Shown here: piece by piece, positions 26,314-33,819 of the stretch
Layout: each line of letters begins with the position of its first letter
Position numbering within the stretch: position 1 is the first letter of the stretch
Source of the DNA: Mesorhizobium sp. B2-7-2
Lineage (GTDB): Bacteria; Pseudomonadota; Alphaproteobacteria; Rhizobiales; Rhizobiaceae
DNA: 64,000 bases
Assembly (NCBI RefSeq): GCF_006440775.1
Contig: NZ_VFTZ01000020.1
Location: 1-64,000 of the forward strand
Reading direction: 5' to 3'
The notes under the pieces: model-generated
Seen by the model: the letters and a program-made list of their open reading frames with translations, nothing else
Told to the model about the DNA's origin: nothing
Databases searched by the model: none
Translations under genes and position numbers: made by a program

Positions 26314-26919
26314 ATGAAACGCGTACTGTTTCCGGCGCTTGCCGGCGCGCTGTTCGCCATGTCGGGCGCGGCCTTGGCCGACACTGCCGTCTCGGCGGTG
26401 GCCGATCTCAATGTGCGCGCCGGCCCCGGCCCGCAATATCCCGTGATTGGCGTGCTGGCCGCCGGCCAGTCGGCAACGCTCACCGGCTGCATCGAGAACA
26501 GCAAATGGTGCACGATCGCCGAAGCGGGCGGCAATGGCTGGGTCTATTCCGACTATGTGACGGGCGATTTCGGCGGCAGCCGGGTCGTGCTGACACGCCG
26601 GCCGGCCAATGCCGGCATCGCCGTCGTGTCGCCGCCGACCGATAACATCTACACCACGGACAGCTACACCGGCGCCATCGTTCCCGGCGACGACACCATC
26701 GAGTCGATCGGCAGACCGCCGGCCGAGGTCGGCACCTATGTCACCACGCACCGGGTCGATCCGGTCTATCTCGAGGGCGAGGTGGTGACCGGAGCCACGC
26801 TGCCCGACACGGTCGAGCTGCGCGAGATTCCCGATTACCGGTATCGTTATGTCTATGTGAACAACCAGCCGGCGCTGGTCGACCCCGGCACGCGGCGCAT
26901 CGTCTATGTGATGCGCTGA
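26314..26919 (+). CDS. Exported SH3b and DUF1236 domain protein
   Basis: A 201-residue secreted protein with signal peptide MKRVLFPALAGALFAMSGAA ending LA|DTA. Residues about 22-85 form a bacterial SH3 domain (VADLNVRAGPGPQYPVIGVL, CIENSKWCTIAEAGGNGWVY). The C-terminal 70 residues match DUF1236 (TVELREIPDYRYRYVYVNNQ, DPGTRRIVYVMR). Such proteins are presumed envelope or peptidoglycan associated. The start follows GGAGTGAAACC. An intrinsic hairpin lies 17 bases after the stop. Function beyond the domains is unknown. Confidence 0.85.
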   Translation: MKRVLFPALAGALFAMSGAALADTAVSAVADLNVRAGPGPQYPVIGVLAAGQSATLTGCIENSKWCTIAEAGGNGWVYSDYVTGDFGGSRVVLTRRPANAGIAVVSPPTDNIYTTDSYTGAIVPGDDTIESIGRPPAEVGTYVTTHRVDPVYLEGEVVTGATLPDTVELREIPDYRYRYVYVNNQPALVDPGTRRIVYVMR

Positions 26920-26935
26920 TTGTGGCCAAGAGACA

Positions 26936-26962
26936 AACGGCCGCCGGGATGGCGGCCGTTTG
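26936..26962 (+). terminator. Hairpin terminator after the SH3/DUF1236 gene
   Basis: AAACGGCCGCC pairs with GGCGGCCGTTT over a 5-base loop; the downstream T content is modest (TTTGCTTG). Confidence 0.7.
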
Positions 26963-27045
26963 CTTGCGTGCTGGGCGCTCACGGTTGCGTCGGTGCAATC
27001 CCGCATAGCCGCACACGTTGGGGATTGGCCGAACCGTCCGAACTT

Positions 27046-27228
27046 CGTCATCCACGGGCGGAGCGGGAGCGAAGCGGACGCGGAGACCCGAGGATCCATG
27101 CCGTTACCTTGGCCGAAGAGCGCAGCGGAGCAGAATTCTGCACTGTGGCAACGCTCGGAAGTAACGAAATGGATCCTCGGGTCTGCGCTGCGTCGCTTCG
27201 CTCCTTGCTCCGCCCGTGGATGACGAGA
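27046..27228. repeat. Family C paired-arm repeat
   Basis: The left arm starts TCATCCACGGGCGGAGCGGG and ends ATCCATGCCGTTAC; the centre includes GGAGCAGAATTCTGC; the right arm is inverted and ends CCGTGGATGACGAG. No gene inside. Confidence 0.85.
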
Positions 27229-27401
27229 TAGCGTTCCAGCCAATCTCCCACCGTCGTGATCGCGCGTTAGTGTTCCGTGGTACGAATTCGAGTTTCGTGC
27301 CCTCAACGCGATCCAGTCAGGCCCGGCTCAAAGCAAGGTAATCGCGCGCTAACCACCGACCTCCTACACAATACAGCCTAAGCCTTCGGCAGAGGAGCCG
27401 C

Positions 27402-28352
27402 GTGACGATCGAAAATGCCGCCTTCGAGCGCTATCGCCGCTCGCCGAACGAAAAGACCACTTTGCTGCGGCTGTTCTTCGGCACGGCAATCGTCATTGCC
27501 TTCTGGATGGCGGCGACGGCCGTCGTGCTGTTTGCCGGCACCTATGTCTACCTCGTCTGGCGCCTGCCCGGCCCCTCGACCGGGCAGTATATGCAGGACT
27601 TCCTGGCATCGCCCGTCGGCATCCTCAGCGCGCTGACCTCCTTTGCCGGCATCTGGATCGGCCTGTGGGTGGCGATGCGCTTGGTGCATGGCGAGCCGCT
27701 GTCGGCTCTCTTTGGCGTCGGCCGCCGCATCGCGGGCGGCGATTTTCTCAAGGGCCTGGTCGCGGTGCTGATCACCTCGCTGTTTTCCGAGGTGCTGCTC
27801 TATTGGCTGCAGCCGGAGATCGCGCGCGGACCGATCGCCCTCTCGTCCTGGCTGCTCTTCCTGGCGCCGATCGCGCTGCTCGCCTTCCTGCAGACCTCGT
27901 CGGAGGAAATGCTGTTTCGCGGCTATCTGCTTCGCGCCCTCGCTCATCGTTTCAGGAGCCCGCTGGTCTGGGCGGCGCTGCCGGGCCTGCTGTTCACGTC
28001 GCTGCACTGGAACACGGCCTCGACGCTGGCCATCAATGCCAGTGTCTTCATCTCGATCGGCACATTCGCCCTGCTGCTGACGCTCCTGGTCTATGTCACC
28101 GGCAATCTCGGCGCCGGCTTCGGCGCCCATCTCGGCAACAACCTGACCGGCTTCCTGCTGATCTCGCACCAGGAGGCCTACAATTCCTTCGCGCTGCTCA
28201 ATGCCAAGCCCCTCGAAGGTCCCGGCTGGACCCATCTGGACGCCGTTCTCATCGCTGCGATCGGCGTCGTCAGCACGCTTTTGACGATGCTGCTGCTTTT
28301 GCACCGGCGCTCGCCGCTGCGGGTCGGCACGAACAAGCAGAGCCTGGGCTGA
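27402..28352 (+). CDS. CPBP family intramembrane metalloprotease
   Basis: A 316-residue membrane protein with about eight hydrophobic segments and the three Abi/CPBP motifs: EEMLFRGYLLRAL (EExxxR), FTSLHWN (FxxxH) and FGAHLGNNLTG (HxxxN/D type). These residues form the metal-dependent active site of Rce1-like proteases. The bacterial substrates are mostly unknown; roles in envelope processing or peptide immunity are described for relatives. It begins with GTG after GAGGAGCC. Confidence 0.88.
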   Translation: MTIENAAFERYRRSPNEKTTLLRLFFGTAIVIAFWMAATAVVLFAGTYVYLVWRLPGPSTGQYMQDFLASPVGILSALTSFAGIWIGLWVAMRLVHGEPLSALFGVGRRIAGGDFLKGLVAVLITSLFSEVLLYWLQPEIARGPIALSSWLLFLAPIALLAFLQTSSEEMLFRGYLLRALAHRFRSPLVWAALPGLLFTSLHWNTASTLAINASVFISIGTFALLLTLLVYVTGNLGAGFGAHLGNNLTGFLLISHQEAYNSFALLNAKPLEGPGWTHLDAVLIAAIGVVSTLLTMLLLLHRRSPLRVGTNKQSLG

Positions 28353-28399
28353 GCTGCCGTCAATCGCGGCGTTTTGGCCGGGATTCCAGCATAGTTTCT

Positions 28400-28453
28400 T
28401 GACGCATGTCGTCGCCGCAAAACCGCTGCGCACTCTTGCGCGACATGCGTTGG
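28400..28453. repeat. Palindromic repeat with GACGCATGTCG ends
   Basis: GACGCATGTCG and CGACATGCGT enclose CGCAAAACCGCTGCGCACTC. It lies directly before the promoter that faces ffh. Confidence 0.7.
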
Positions 28454-28455
28454 CC

Positions 28456-28484
28456 TTGACTCCGCGGCCGATTTCCTGTCTAGA
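28456..28484 (+). promoter_or_regulatory. Sigma-70 promoter upstream of ffh
   Basis: TTGACT (28456-28461), exactly 17 bases, then TCTAGA (28479-28484). This is the best promoter match in the region; predicted transcription start near 28491. Confidence 0.65.
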
Positions 28485-28490
28485 GCCGCT

Positions 28491-28616
28491 GAATTCCGCG
28501 ACGAGTTTTCTTTCGCGAAAGCCGACCAGGACGCCGAAGCCTCTTTGAGGCGGCTGCTGTAAAGAGATCCTGGAGGCCAACACCCGGCAGCGCGATGCGC
28601 CCCCGGGTGCTTTTTG
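28491..28616 (+). ncRNA. Candidate short RNA or attenuated leader of ffh
   Basis: Between the promoter and ffh, CACCCGG (28581-28587) pairs with CCGGGTG (28603-28609) and is followed by CTTTTT, an intrinsic terminator. The transcript would be about 125 nt and end 78 bases before the ffh ATG. It contains a second hairpin (GAAGCCTCTTTGAGGC). It lacks the GGUCAGG...GGAAGCAGCC core of SRP RNA, so it is not ffs. It may be an attenuator or an independent sRNA. Confidence 0.5.
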
Positions 28617-28693
28617 GCTTTGCGCTTTTGCTTGGCGACCCGGCGCGAACGCACTACCTCTCGGTCGAACCCCACCGAGATCAAGGACCGCAG

Positions 28694-30274
28694 ATGTTTG
28701 AATCCCTCCAGGAGCGTCTTGGCTCCATCCTGAACGGCCTGACTGGTCGCGGCGCGCTGTCCGAGGCGGATGTCTCGGCGGCTTTGCGCGAGGTGCGCCG
28801 CGCGCTGCTCGAGGCCGACGTCGCGCTGGAAGTGGTTCGCTCCTTCACCGACAAGGTGCGCGAGAAGGCGGTCGGCGCCGCGGTGCTGAAGTCGATCAAG
28901 CCCGGACAGATGGTCGTCAAGATCGTCCATGACGAGCTGGTCGAGATGCTCGGCGCCGAGGGCGTGGCCGTCGACCTCAACGCGCCGGCGCCCGTCGTCG
29001 TCATGATGGTCGGCCTGCAGGGTTCCGGCAAGACGACGACCTCGGCCAAGATCGCCAAGCGGCTGACCGAGCGGCAGAACAAGAAGGTCCTGATGGCCTC
29101 GCTCGACACGCGGCGGCCCGCCGCGCAGGAGCAGCTGCGCCAGCTCGGCGAGCAGACCAAGGTCGCGACGCTGCCGATCATCGCCGGCCAGAGCCCGGTC
29201 GATATCGCCAAGCGCGCCGTGCAGGCCGCCAGGCTCGGCGGCCATGACGTCGTCATCCTCGACACCGCCGGCCGCACCCATATCGACGAGCCGCTGATGG
29301 TCGAGATGGCCGACATCAAGAAGGTGTCGAGCCCGCACGAGATCCTGCTCGTCGCCGACTCGCTCACCGGTCAGGACGCCGTCAATCTGGCGAAAAGCTT
29401 CGACGAACGCGTCGGCATCACCGGCCTGGTGCTGACCCGCATGGACGGCGACGGCCGCGGCGGCGCTGCGCTGTCGATGCGCGCCGTCACCGGCAAGCCG
29501 ATCAAGCTCATCGGCACCGGCGAAAAGATGGACGGGCTGGAGGAATTCCACCCCAAGCGCATCGCCGACCGAATCCTCGGCATGGGCGACATCGTCTCGC
29601 TCGTCGAGAAGGCTGCCGAGACCATCGACGCCGAGCAGGCGGCGGCGATGGCGAAGAAGATGCAGTCGGGCAAGTTCGACCTGAACGATCTCGCTCAGCA
29701 GCTTCAGCAGATGTCGAAGATGGGCGGCATGGGCGGCATCATGGGCATGATGCCCGGCATGGGCAAGATGAAGGACCAGTTGGCCGCCGCCGGCCTCGAC
29801 GACAAGATGTTCGGCCGCCAGCTCGCCATCATCTCCTCGATGACCAAGGCCGAGCGCGCCAATCCCGATATCCTCAAGCACTCGCGCAAGAAGCGCATCG
29901 CCGCCGGCTCCGGCACCGACGCGGCCGAGATCAACAAGCTCTTGAAGATGCATCGCGGCATGGCCGACATGATGAAGGCGATGGGCGGCAAGGGCAAAGG
30001 CGGCGGCCTCATGCGCGGCATGATGGGCGGCCTCGCCTCGAAAATGGGGCTGGGCGGCATGATGCCCGGCGGTGGCATGCCCGATCTTTCCAAGATGGAT
30101 CCCAAGCAGCTCGAGGCCCTGCAGAAGCAGGCGCAGGCCGCCGGCCTCGGCAAGGGCCTGCCTGGCGGGCTTCCCGGTGGCGGCGGACTGCCGGGCCTGC
30201 CTGGCGGCATGAAGCTTCCGGGTCTGCCGGGCCTGGGCGGCGGCGGGCTGCCCGGTTTGGGCAAGAAGAAGTGA
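28694..30274 (+). CDS. ffh: Signal recognition particle protein Ffh
   Basis: GTPase that binds signal sequences and 4.5S RNA and delivers ribosomes to FtsY. The 526-residue protein has the N domain, the G domain with P-loop GLQGSGKTTT at 107-116, DTRRPAAQEQLR, DTAGR and TRMDGDGRGG, and a Met-rich M domain (MGGIMGMMPGMGKM). Beyond the M domain there is an unusual Gly/Pro/Leu-rich tail of about 60 residues (LPGLPGGMKLPGLPGLGGGG) ending KKK. The start at 28694 gives MFESLQERLG, the usual N-terminus. Chorismate mutase and rpsP follow closely. Confidence 0.97.
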   Translation: MFESLQERLGSILNGLTGRGALSEADVSAALREVRRALLEADVALEVVRSFTDKVREKAVGAAVLKSIKPGQMVVKIVHDELVEMLGAEGVAVDLNAPAPVVVMMVGLQGSGKTTTSAKIAKRLTERQNKKVLMASLDTRRPAAQEQLRQLGEQTKVATLPIIAGQSPVDIAKRAVQAARLGGHDVVILDTAGRTHIDEPLMVEMADIKKVSSPHEILLVADSLTGQDAVNLAKSFDERVGITGLVLTRMDGDGRGGAALSMRAVTGKPIKLIGTGEKMDGLEEFHPKRIADRILGMGDIVSLVEKAAETIDAEQAAAMAKKMQSGKFDLNDLAQQLQQMSKMGGMGGIMGMMPGMGKMKDQLAAAGLDDKMFGRQLAIISSMTKAERANPDILKHSRKKRIAAGSGTDAAEINKLLKMHRGMADMMKAMGGKGKGGGLMRGMMGGLASKMGLGGMMPGGGMPDLSKMDPKQLEALQKQAQAAGLGKGLPGGLPGGGGLPGLPGGMKLPGLPGLGGGGLPGLGKKK

Positions 30275-30281
30275 AGGGGCG

Positions 30282-30608
30282 ATGAACGAGGAGAAAGACA
30301 TGGCCGATGCACGCGCCATCCTGGCCGGCTACCGCGCTTCGATCGACAATATCGACGCCGCCCTCATCCATATGCTGGCCGAACGCTTCCGCTGCACCAA
30401 GGCGGTCGGCGTTCTGAAGGCCGAGCATGGCCTGCCGCCCGCCGACCCCGCGCGCGAGCAGCAGCAGATCGCCCGCCTTCGCCAGCTGGCGAAGGATGCG
30501 CATCTCGACCCGGATTTCGCAGAGAAATTCCTCAACTTCGTCGTCCGCGAAGTGATCCGGCACCACGAACAGATCGCCGCTGCCAACGGCGTGACGAAAA
30601 CCGGCTGA
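30282..30608 (+). CDS. Chorismate mutase, AroQ class
   Basis: Converts chorismate to prephenate on the way to Phe and Tyr. The 108 residues form the all-helical AroQ fold. LAGYRASIDNIDAALIHMLA carries the first catalytic Arg, and AERFRCTKAVGVLKAEHGLP the second Arg/Lys pair. Two start codons are possible (30282 after GAAGGGG, 30300 after GAGGAG); the first is annotated. It lies 7 bases after ffh and 50 before rpsP, an arrangement usual in Rhizobiales, so it is probably part of a ffh-rpsP operon. Confidence 0.9.
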   Translation: MNEEKDMADARAILAGYRASIDNIDAALIHMLAERFRCTKAVGVLKAEHGLPPADPAREQQQIARLRQLAKDAHLDPDFAEKFLNFVVREVIRHHEQIAAANGVTKTG

Positions 30609-30658
30609 AACCAGCCGAAAACTCATCAACGAAATCAGAGCTTTTAGGAGACAAAGAA

Positions 30659-31060
30659 ATGGCACTGAAGATCAGACTGGCCCGTGCGGGCTCGAAGAAG
30701 CGTCCTTACTACCACGTCGTCGTCGCCGACGCCCGTTCGCCGCGCGACGGCCGTTTCATCGAGTCGCTCGGCTCGTGGAACCCGCTGCTGCCGAAGGACG
30801 GCGAGCGCGTCAAGGTCGACGCCGGCCGCGTCAAGCACTGGCTGTCGCATGGCGCCCAGCCGACCGACCGCGTGCTGCGCTTCCTCGACGAGGCCGGCAT
30901 TGCCAAGCGCGAGGCCCGCTCGAACCCGAACAAGGCGCTGCCCGGCAAGAAGGCGCAGGAACGCGCTACCCTGTTGAAGAAGGCCCAGGAAGACGCCGCA
31001 GCTGCGGCTGCCGCGGCGAGCGCCGCGCCGGCCGAGGTTGAAGCGGCCAGCGCCGAGTAA
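30659..31060 (+). CDS. rpsP: 30S ribosomal protein S16
   Basis: Small-subunit assembly protein. The first 80 residues (ALKIRLARAGSKKRPYYHVV, PRDGRFIESLGSWNPLLP, VKHWLSHGAQPTDRV) are canonical S16. The remaining 50 are a Lys/Ala-rich tail typical of rhizobial S16 (KKAQEDAAAAAAAASAAPAE). The start follows TTTTAGGAGACAAAGAA, a strong ribosome binding site. A strong terminator follows at once. The rimM, trmD and rplS genes that usually follow rpsP are not present here. Confidence 0.97.
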   Translation: MALKIRLARAGSKKRPYYHVVVADARSPRDGRFIESLGSWNPLLPKDGERVKVDAGRVKHWLSHGAQPTDRVLRFLDEAGIAKREARSNPNKALPGKKAQERATLLKKAQEDAAAAAAAASAAPAEVEAASAE

Positions 31061-31082
31061 TCACGGTTCTTCGTCGCTTATG

Positions 31083-31116
31083 AAAACGGCGGGCATCGGC
31101 CCGCCGTTTTTCTTTG
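31083..31116 (+). terminator. Intrinsic terminator of the ffh-rpsP operon
   Basis: AAACGGCGGGC pairs with GCCCGCCGTTT over a tetraloop, then TTTCTTTG. It ends the operon right after rpsP. Confidence 0.9.
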
Positions 31117-31139
31117 TTCGATTTGTCCGATCCGATGCT

Positions 31140-31403
31140 TCAATAGCCGGACGGGCAGCGCGCTACGTAGACGCGGCCGTAGCGGTCGCGATAGCGGCAC
31201 TGGCCGCTTTCGCTGGCATGGCCGATCAGCGCGCCGGCCACCGCGCCGACAGCGCCGCCGACAATGGCCCCTTGGGTCGGGTTGTTGGCCACAGCAGCGC
31301 CTACAGCCGCACCGCCCAACCCGCCGATCGCAGCACCCTTTTCCGTTTGCGAGCAGGCGCCCAAGGCCATGGTCAGCACCAGGATGGTAATTGCTTTCTT
31401 CAT
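31140..31403 (-). CDS. Glycine-zipper lipoprotein
   Basis: A small outer-membrane-type lipoprotein of 87 residues. The signal peptide MKKAITILVLTMALGAC ends in a lipobox with the acylated Cys (LGAC|SQ). Residues about 22-60 are a glycine zipper (GAAIGGLGGAAVGAAVANNP, GAIVGGAVGAVAGALIGHAS), and the C-terminus GQCRYRDRYGRVYVARCPSG holds two Cys. Such proteins are common envelope components of unknown detailed role. The start at 31403 gives the lipoprotein signal. It is convergent with rpsP across its terminator. Confidence 0.85.
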   Translation of the reverse strand: MKKAITILVLTMALGACSQTEKGAAIGGLGGAAVGAAVANNPTQGAIVGGAVGAVAGALIGHASESGQCRYRDRYGRVYVARCPSGY

Positions 31404-31549
31404 CGCTATTCCTCTCTCAAGCGCCGTCCTCGCCGCCATGCCCTAAACTCACAAACAGCTAAATTGATCCCGACAATGATGAAGATTGGCCGGCTACGCC
31501 CAGCCGGATTTACAGCACTGAACGCCAACTTGTTGAAACTTCGTGGTTT

Positions 31550-32077
31550 TCAGCGCTCCGTGAGGCGCTTCAGATTGCCGAGCCCGGCCTCGAAATCCTT
31601 GCCGACCAGCGTGTCGAAATTCATGAACAGGCCCATCAGCTTGGCGATGAAGGGCCTTGCCCCGCGCATCGCCCAGGTGACGGTCGTGCCCTCGCCGGAC
31701 GGCGAAAGCGTGAAGTCGACACTGTTGTTGGCCCTGAACGGCTTTTCGAAGTCGAGCTTGAGCGACACCAGCGACGACGGCACCGAATTCGTGATCTCCA
31801 TGCGGCCCTTGCCGGCCTTGGAGTTGCCTTCCCAGGCATAGGCCGCGCCCTTGCCGCTTTCGGCGCCGGACAGCGTGCGCCTCATGCCGGGGTCGAGCTT
31901 TTCGTAGGGCGACCATTCGGGCCAGCGCCGGAAATCGTTGATCAGCGGGAAGATCGTCTCGGCCGGCGCCTTGATGCTGGCCGAACGCGTGACGACGAAA
32001 TCGTTCGGCCGGGTCGCGGCATAGATCAGCATCGCGGCGATGATGACGACCAAGATAATGAGGATGGTGGCAAACAT
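31550..32077 (-). CDS. Membrane-anchored SRPBCC family protein
   Basis: A 175-residue protein with an N-terminal transmembrane helix (ATILIILVVIIAAMLIYAAT) and a START/Bet v1-like ligand-binding domain (VTRSASIKAPAETIFPLIND, FRRWPEWSPYEKLDP, SPSGEGTTVTWAMRG). This polyketide-cyclase-2-like subgroup binds hydrophobic ligands; no substrate is known. It is 13 bases downstream of a DoxX gene on the same strand, so the two likely form an operon, possibly in membrane redox or lipid stress. Confidence 0.85.
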   Translation of the reverse strand: MFATILIILVVIIAAMLIYAATRPNDFVVTRSASIKAPAETIFPLINDFRRWPEWSPYEKLDPGMRRTLSGAESGKGAAYAWEGNSKAGKGRMEITNSVPSSLVSLKLDFEKPFRANNSVDFTLSPSGEGTTVTWAMRGARPFIAKLMGLFMNFDTLVGKDFEAGLGNLKRLTER

Positions 32078-32090
32078 CTCTTTTGCTCCT

Positions 32091-32501
32091 CTATCGCGAG
32101 ACCGGGATCAGCGCGCGCACCCTCTGGTCGCGCAGGTAGAGCCCGCCCCACAGGATGATGCCGATATAGACGCCGAACAAGGTGTGCGAGAAGAGCGGAT
32201 TGCCGATCCGCACATGGGTTGAAATCGCGCCGCCCATATAGGCGGTGAGCAGGATGGCGCCGAGCACTGATGTGCGCGGCAACGCATAGAGCGCGGTCGA
32301 GATCAGCCCGATAATCCCGATCAGGCGCGCGACATTGGCGTCGGCCGGCCAACCGAGTTCGGTCATCGTCTGGCTGACGACATCCAGCGGCGGCAGCTTG
32401 ATGACACCGTCGAAAATCATGAACAGGACGACGGCGGCGCTAAGCACGCGCCCGGTCCACAAGGCGCCGTTCGAGACAGGCGCGGCTTCGGAAATGCTCA
32501 C
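32091..32501 (-). CDS. DoxX family membrane protein
   Basis: A 136-residue four-helix membrane protein of the DoxX family, whose members relate to thiosulfate:quinone oxidoreductase subunits and redox stress, although most have no proven role. Conserved stretches are VLFMIFDGVIKLPP, MTELGWPADANVARLIGIIG and TAYMGGAISTHVRIGNPLFS. The GTG at 32501 is preceded by GAGGGAACATCC and gives the normal start. It is probably transcribed with the following SRPBCC gene. Confidence 0.85.
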   Translation of the reverse strand: MSISEAAPVSNGALWTGRVLSAAVVLFMIFDGVIKLPPLDVVSQTMTELGWPADANVARLIGIIGLISTALYALPRTSVLGAILLTAYMGGAISTHVRIGNPLFSHTLFGVYIGIILWGGLYLRDQRVRALIPVSR

Positions 32502-32638
32502 GGATGTTCCCTCCTGATGGTTCAAGGGCTGGCTCTCTGCCAGCTTCGAACCAAGGACGGAGAACCACGCGGCGATCCTACGGGTCGGGTGCGTTTTTTT
32601 CAAAAGCGTGGTTCAGTGAATGGAACGGAGGAGACAAG

Positions 32639-33058
32639 ATGACCGGTGAGACCGACCTGCGCAGGCTGTTGGCGTCGATGACGCCGCGACTGCTTGCCGA
32701 CGTCTATGTCTTCACGACGCTGGCGCCTAACACACCGGTGCCGCATGGGCTCGATCCCGTCATGCAGTTCCGCGAGCGCGAAGGCCTGACCCTGATCGTG
32801 ACCGAAGATGAAGCCAAGGCTGCCGGCCTTGCCGGCACGTTCCGCAACCGGATGATCACGCTCGACATCCACTCCTCGCTGGAAGCCGTCGGCTTCCTCG
32901 CCGCCATCACCAAGCGGCTGGCCGCAGCCGGCATGGGGGTCAATCCCGTCTCGGCCTTCTATCACGACCATCTGTTCGTGCCGGCGGAGCGGGCGGAGGA
33001 GGCGCTGGCTATGTTGCGCGGCCTGGCGGCCGAAAATGCGCCTGAACTCAACGCCTGA
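32639..33058 (+). CDS. ACT domain-containing protein
   Basis: A 139-residue protein of the short ACT family (COG3602-like). MTGETDLRRLLASMTPRLLA leads to VYVFTTLAPNTPVPHGLDPV and EREGLTLIVTEDEAKAAGL, then the second half LDIHSSLEAVGFLAAITKRL and VSAFYHDHLFVPAERAEEAL. ACT folds bind amino acids allosterically, but stand-alone members have no known target. The start follows GGAGGAGACAAG. Its stop overlaps by 11 bases the stop of a broken acetyltransferase gene on the other strand. Confidence 0.85.
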   Translation: MTGETDLRRLLASMTPRLLADVYVFTTLAPNTPVPHGLDPVMQFREREGLTLIVTEDEAKAAGLAGTFRNRMITLDIHSSLEAVGFLAAITKRLAAAGMGVNPVSAFYHDHLFVPAERAEEALAMLRGLAAENAPELNA

Positions 33059-33505
33059 GGACATAAAGAATATCCGGCAGCCCTTCCTCATTGGTCGAGC
33101 CGTCGCCGAAGGCTTCGGCGCGAAAACCGTGGCGTTCGTAGAAGCGGCGCGCGCCGGCATTGGCCTGGAAGCAATGGAGCTTGACCAGAGCATGCCGGCG
33201 GTGGCTTGGGCAAGCAGCCGGCTGCCGATGCCTTGTCCTGTCCAGGCCGGATCGAGATAGAGCTGTTCGACCCAACTCTCATTGACAGCGATGAAGCCGA
33301 CGATGCGGCCGTCGGCCTCGGCGACCGTCACCTGCTGCTTGGGCAGGACGATGTCGCGGATGAAGAACAGGTCCTCCTCCGGTGTGTGCAGCAACGGCAT
33401 CCAGTCGAAGGCATCGAGCGACGCGCGCATCATGGTCGCGATGGCGGGGGCGTCGGAAGCGATGGCCGGGCGCAGGAGGATATCTGAGGGCTCTGGACCG
33501 ATCAT
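33048..33505 (-). pseudogene. GNAT acetyltransferase with a frameshift
   Basis: The N-terminal two-thirds are in one frame (MIGPEPSDILLRPAIASDAP to LYLDPAWTGQGIGSRLLAQA, including the acetyl-CoA loop GQGIGS). The rest is in another (HALVKLHCFQANAGARRFYE, RHGFRAEAFGDG, to the stop). One base is missing at about 33194 (GGCATG where GGCCATG is expected). The full product would be about 152 residues. It is either a recent pseudogene or a sequencing error, since both halves are otherwise intact. Confidence 0.85.
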
Positions 33506-33517
33506 GAGGGCGGTTTC

Positions 33518-33712
33518 CCCTTCTCCCCTTGTGGGAGAAGGTGTCGCCGAAGGCGACGGATGAGAGGTGTTCCAGCTTGACACGGACTTAAGCCGGCATT
33601 GAGTGCGACGGTAGAGGTCGCCAGCGTCTCACTCCGCTGGAACACCCCTCATCCGTCTCTGCGCTTCGCGCCGATCCACCTTCTCCCACAAGGGGAGAAG
33701 GGGGAAGCGCCA
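33518..33712. repeat. Palindromic repeat, family B
   Basis: Arms TTCTCCCCTTGTGGGAGAAG and CTTCTCCCACAAGGGGAGAA with GATGAGAGGTGTTCCAG and CTGGAACACCCCTCATCC inside; the centre is longer than in the other copies. Confidence 0.85.
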
Positions 33713-33819
33713 CGGCCGAAGGCCGAGCCCGCCACTGCGGGCCGCCGGCCGTCCGGCGCGCCCGCGCAGGGCCAGCCGCGGCAGCGGCGGTGCGGCCCGT
33801 GAGCGAAAACAAACCGCCG

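Noticed and set aside
28491..28616. SRP (4.5S) RNA next to ffh
   Set aside because: The conserved SRP helix 8 core with its GGAA-type tetraloop and GCAGCC segment is absent.
28178..30319. Open frame of 713 codons antisense to ffh
   Set aside because: Shadow of a long G/C-rich gene; low-complexity product and no ribosome binding site.
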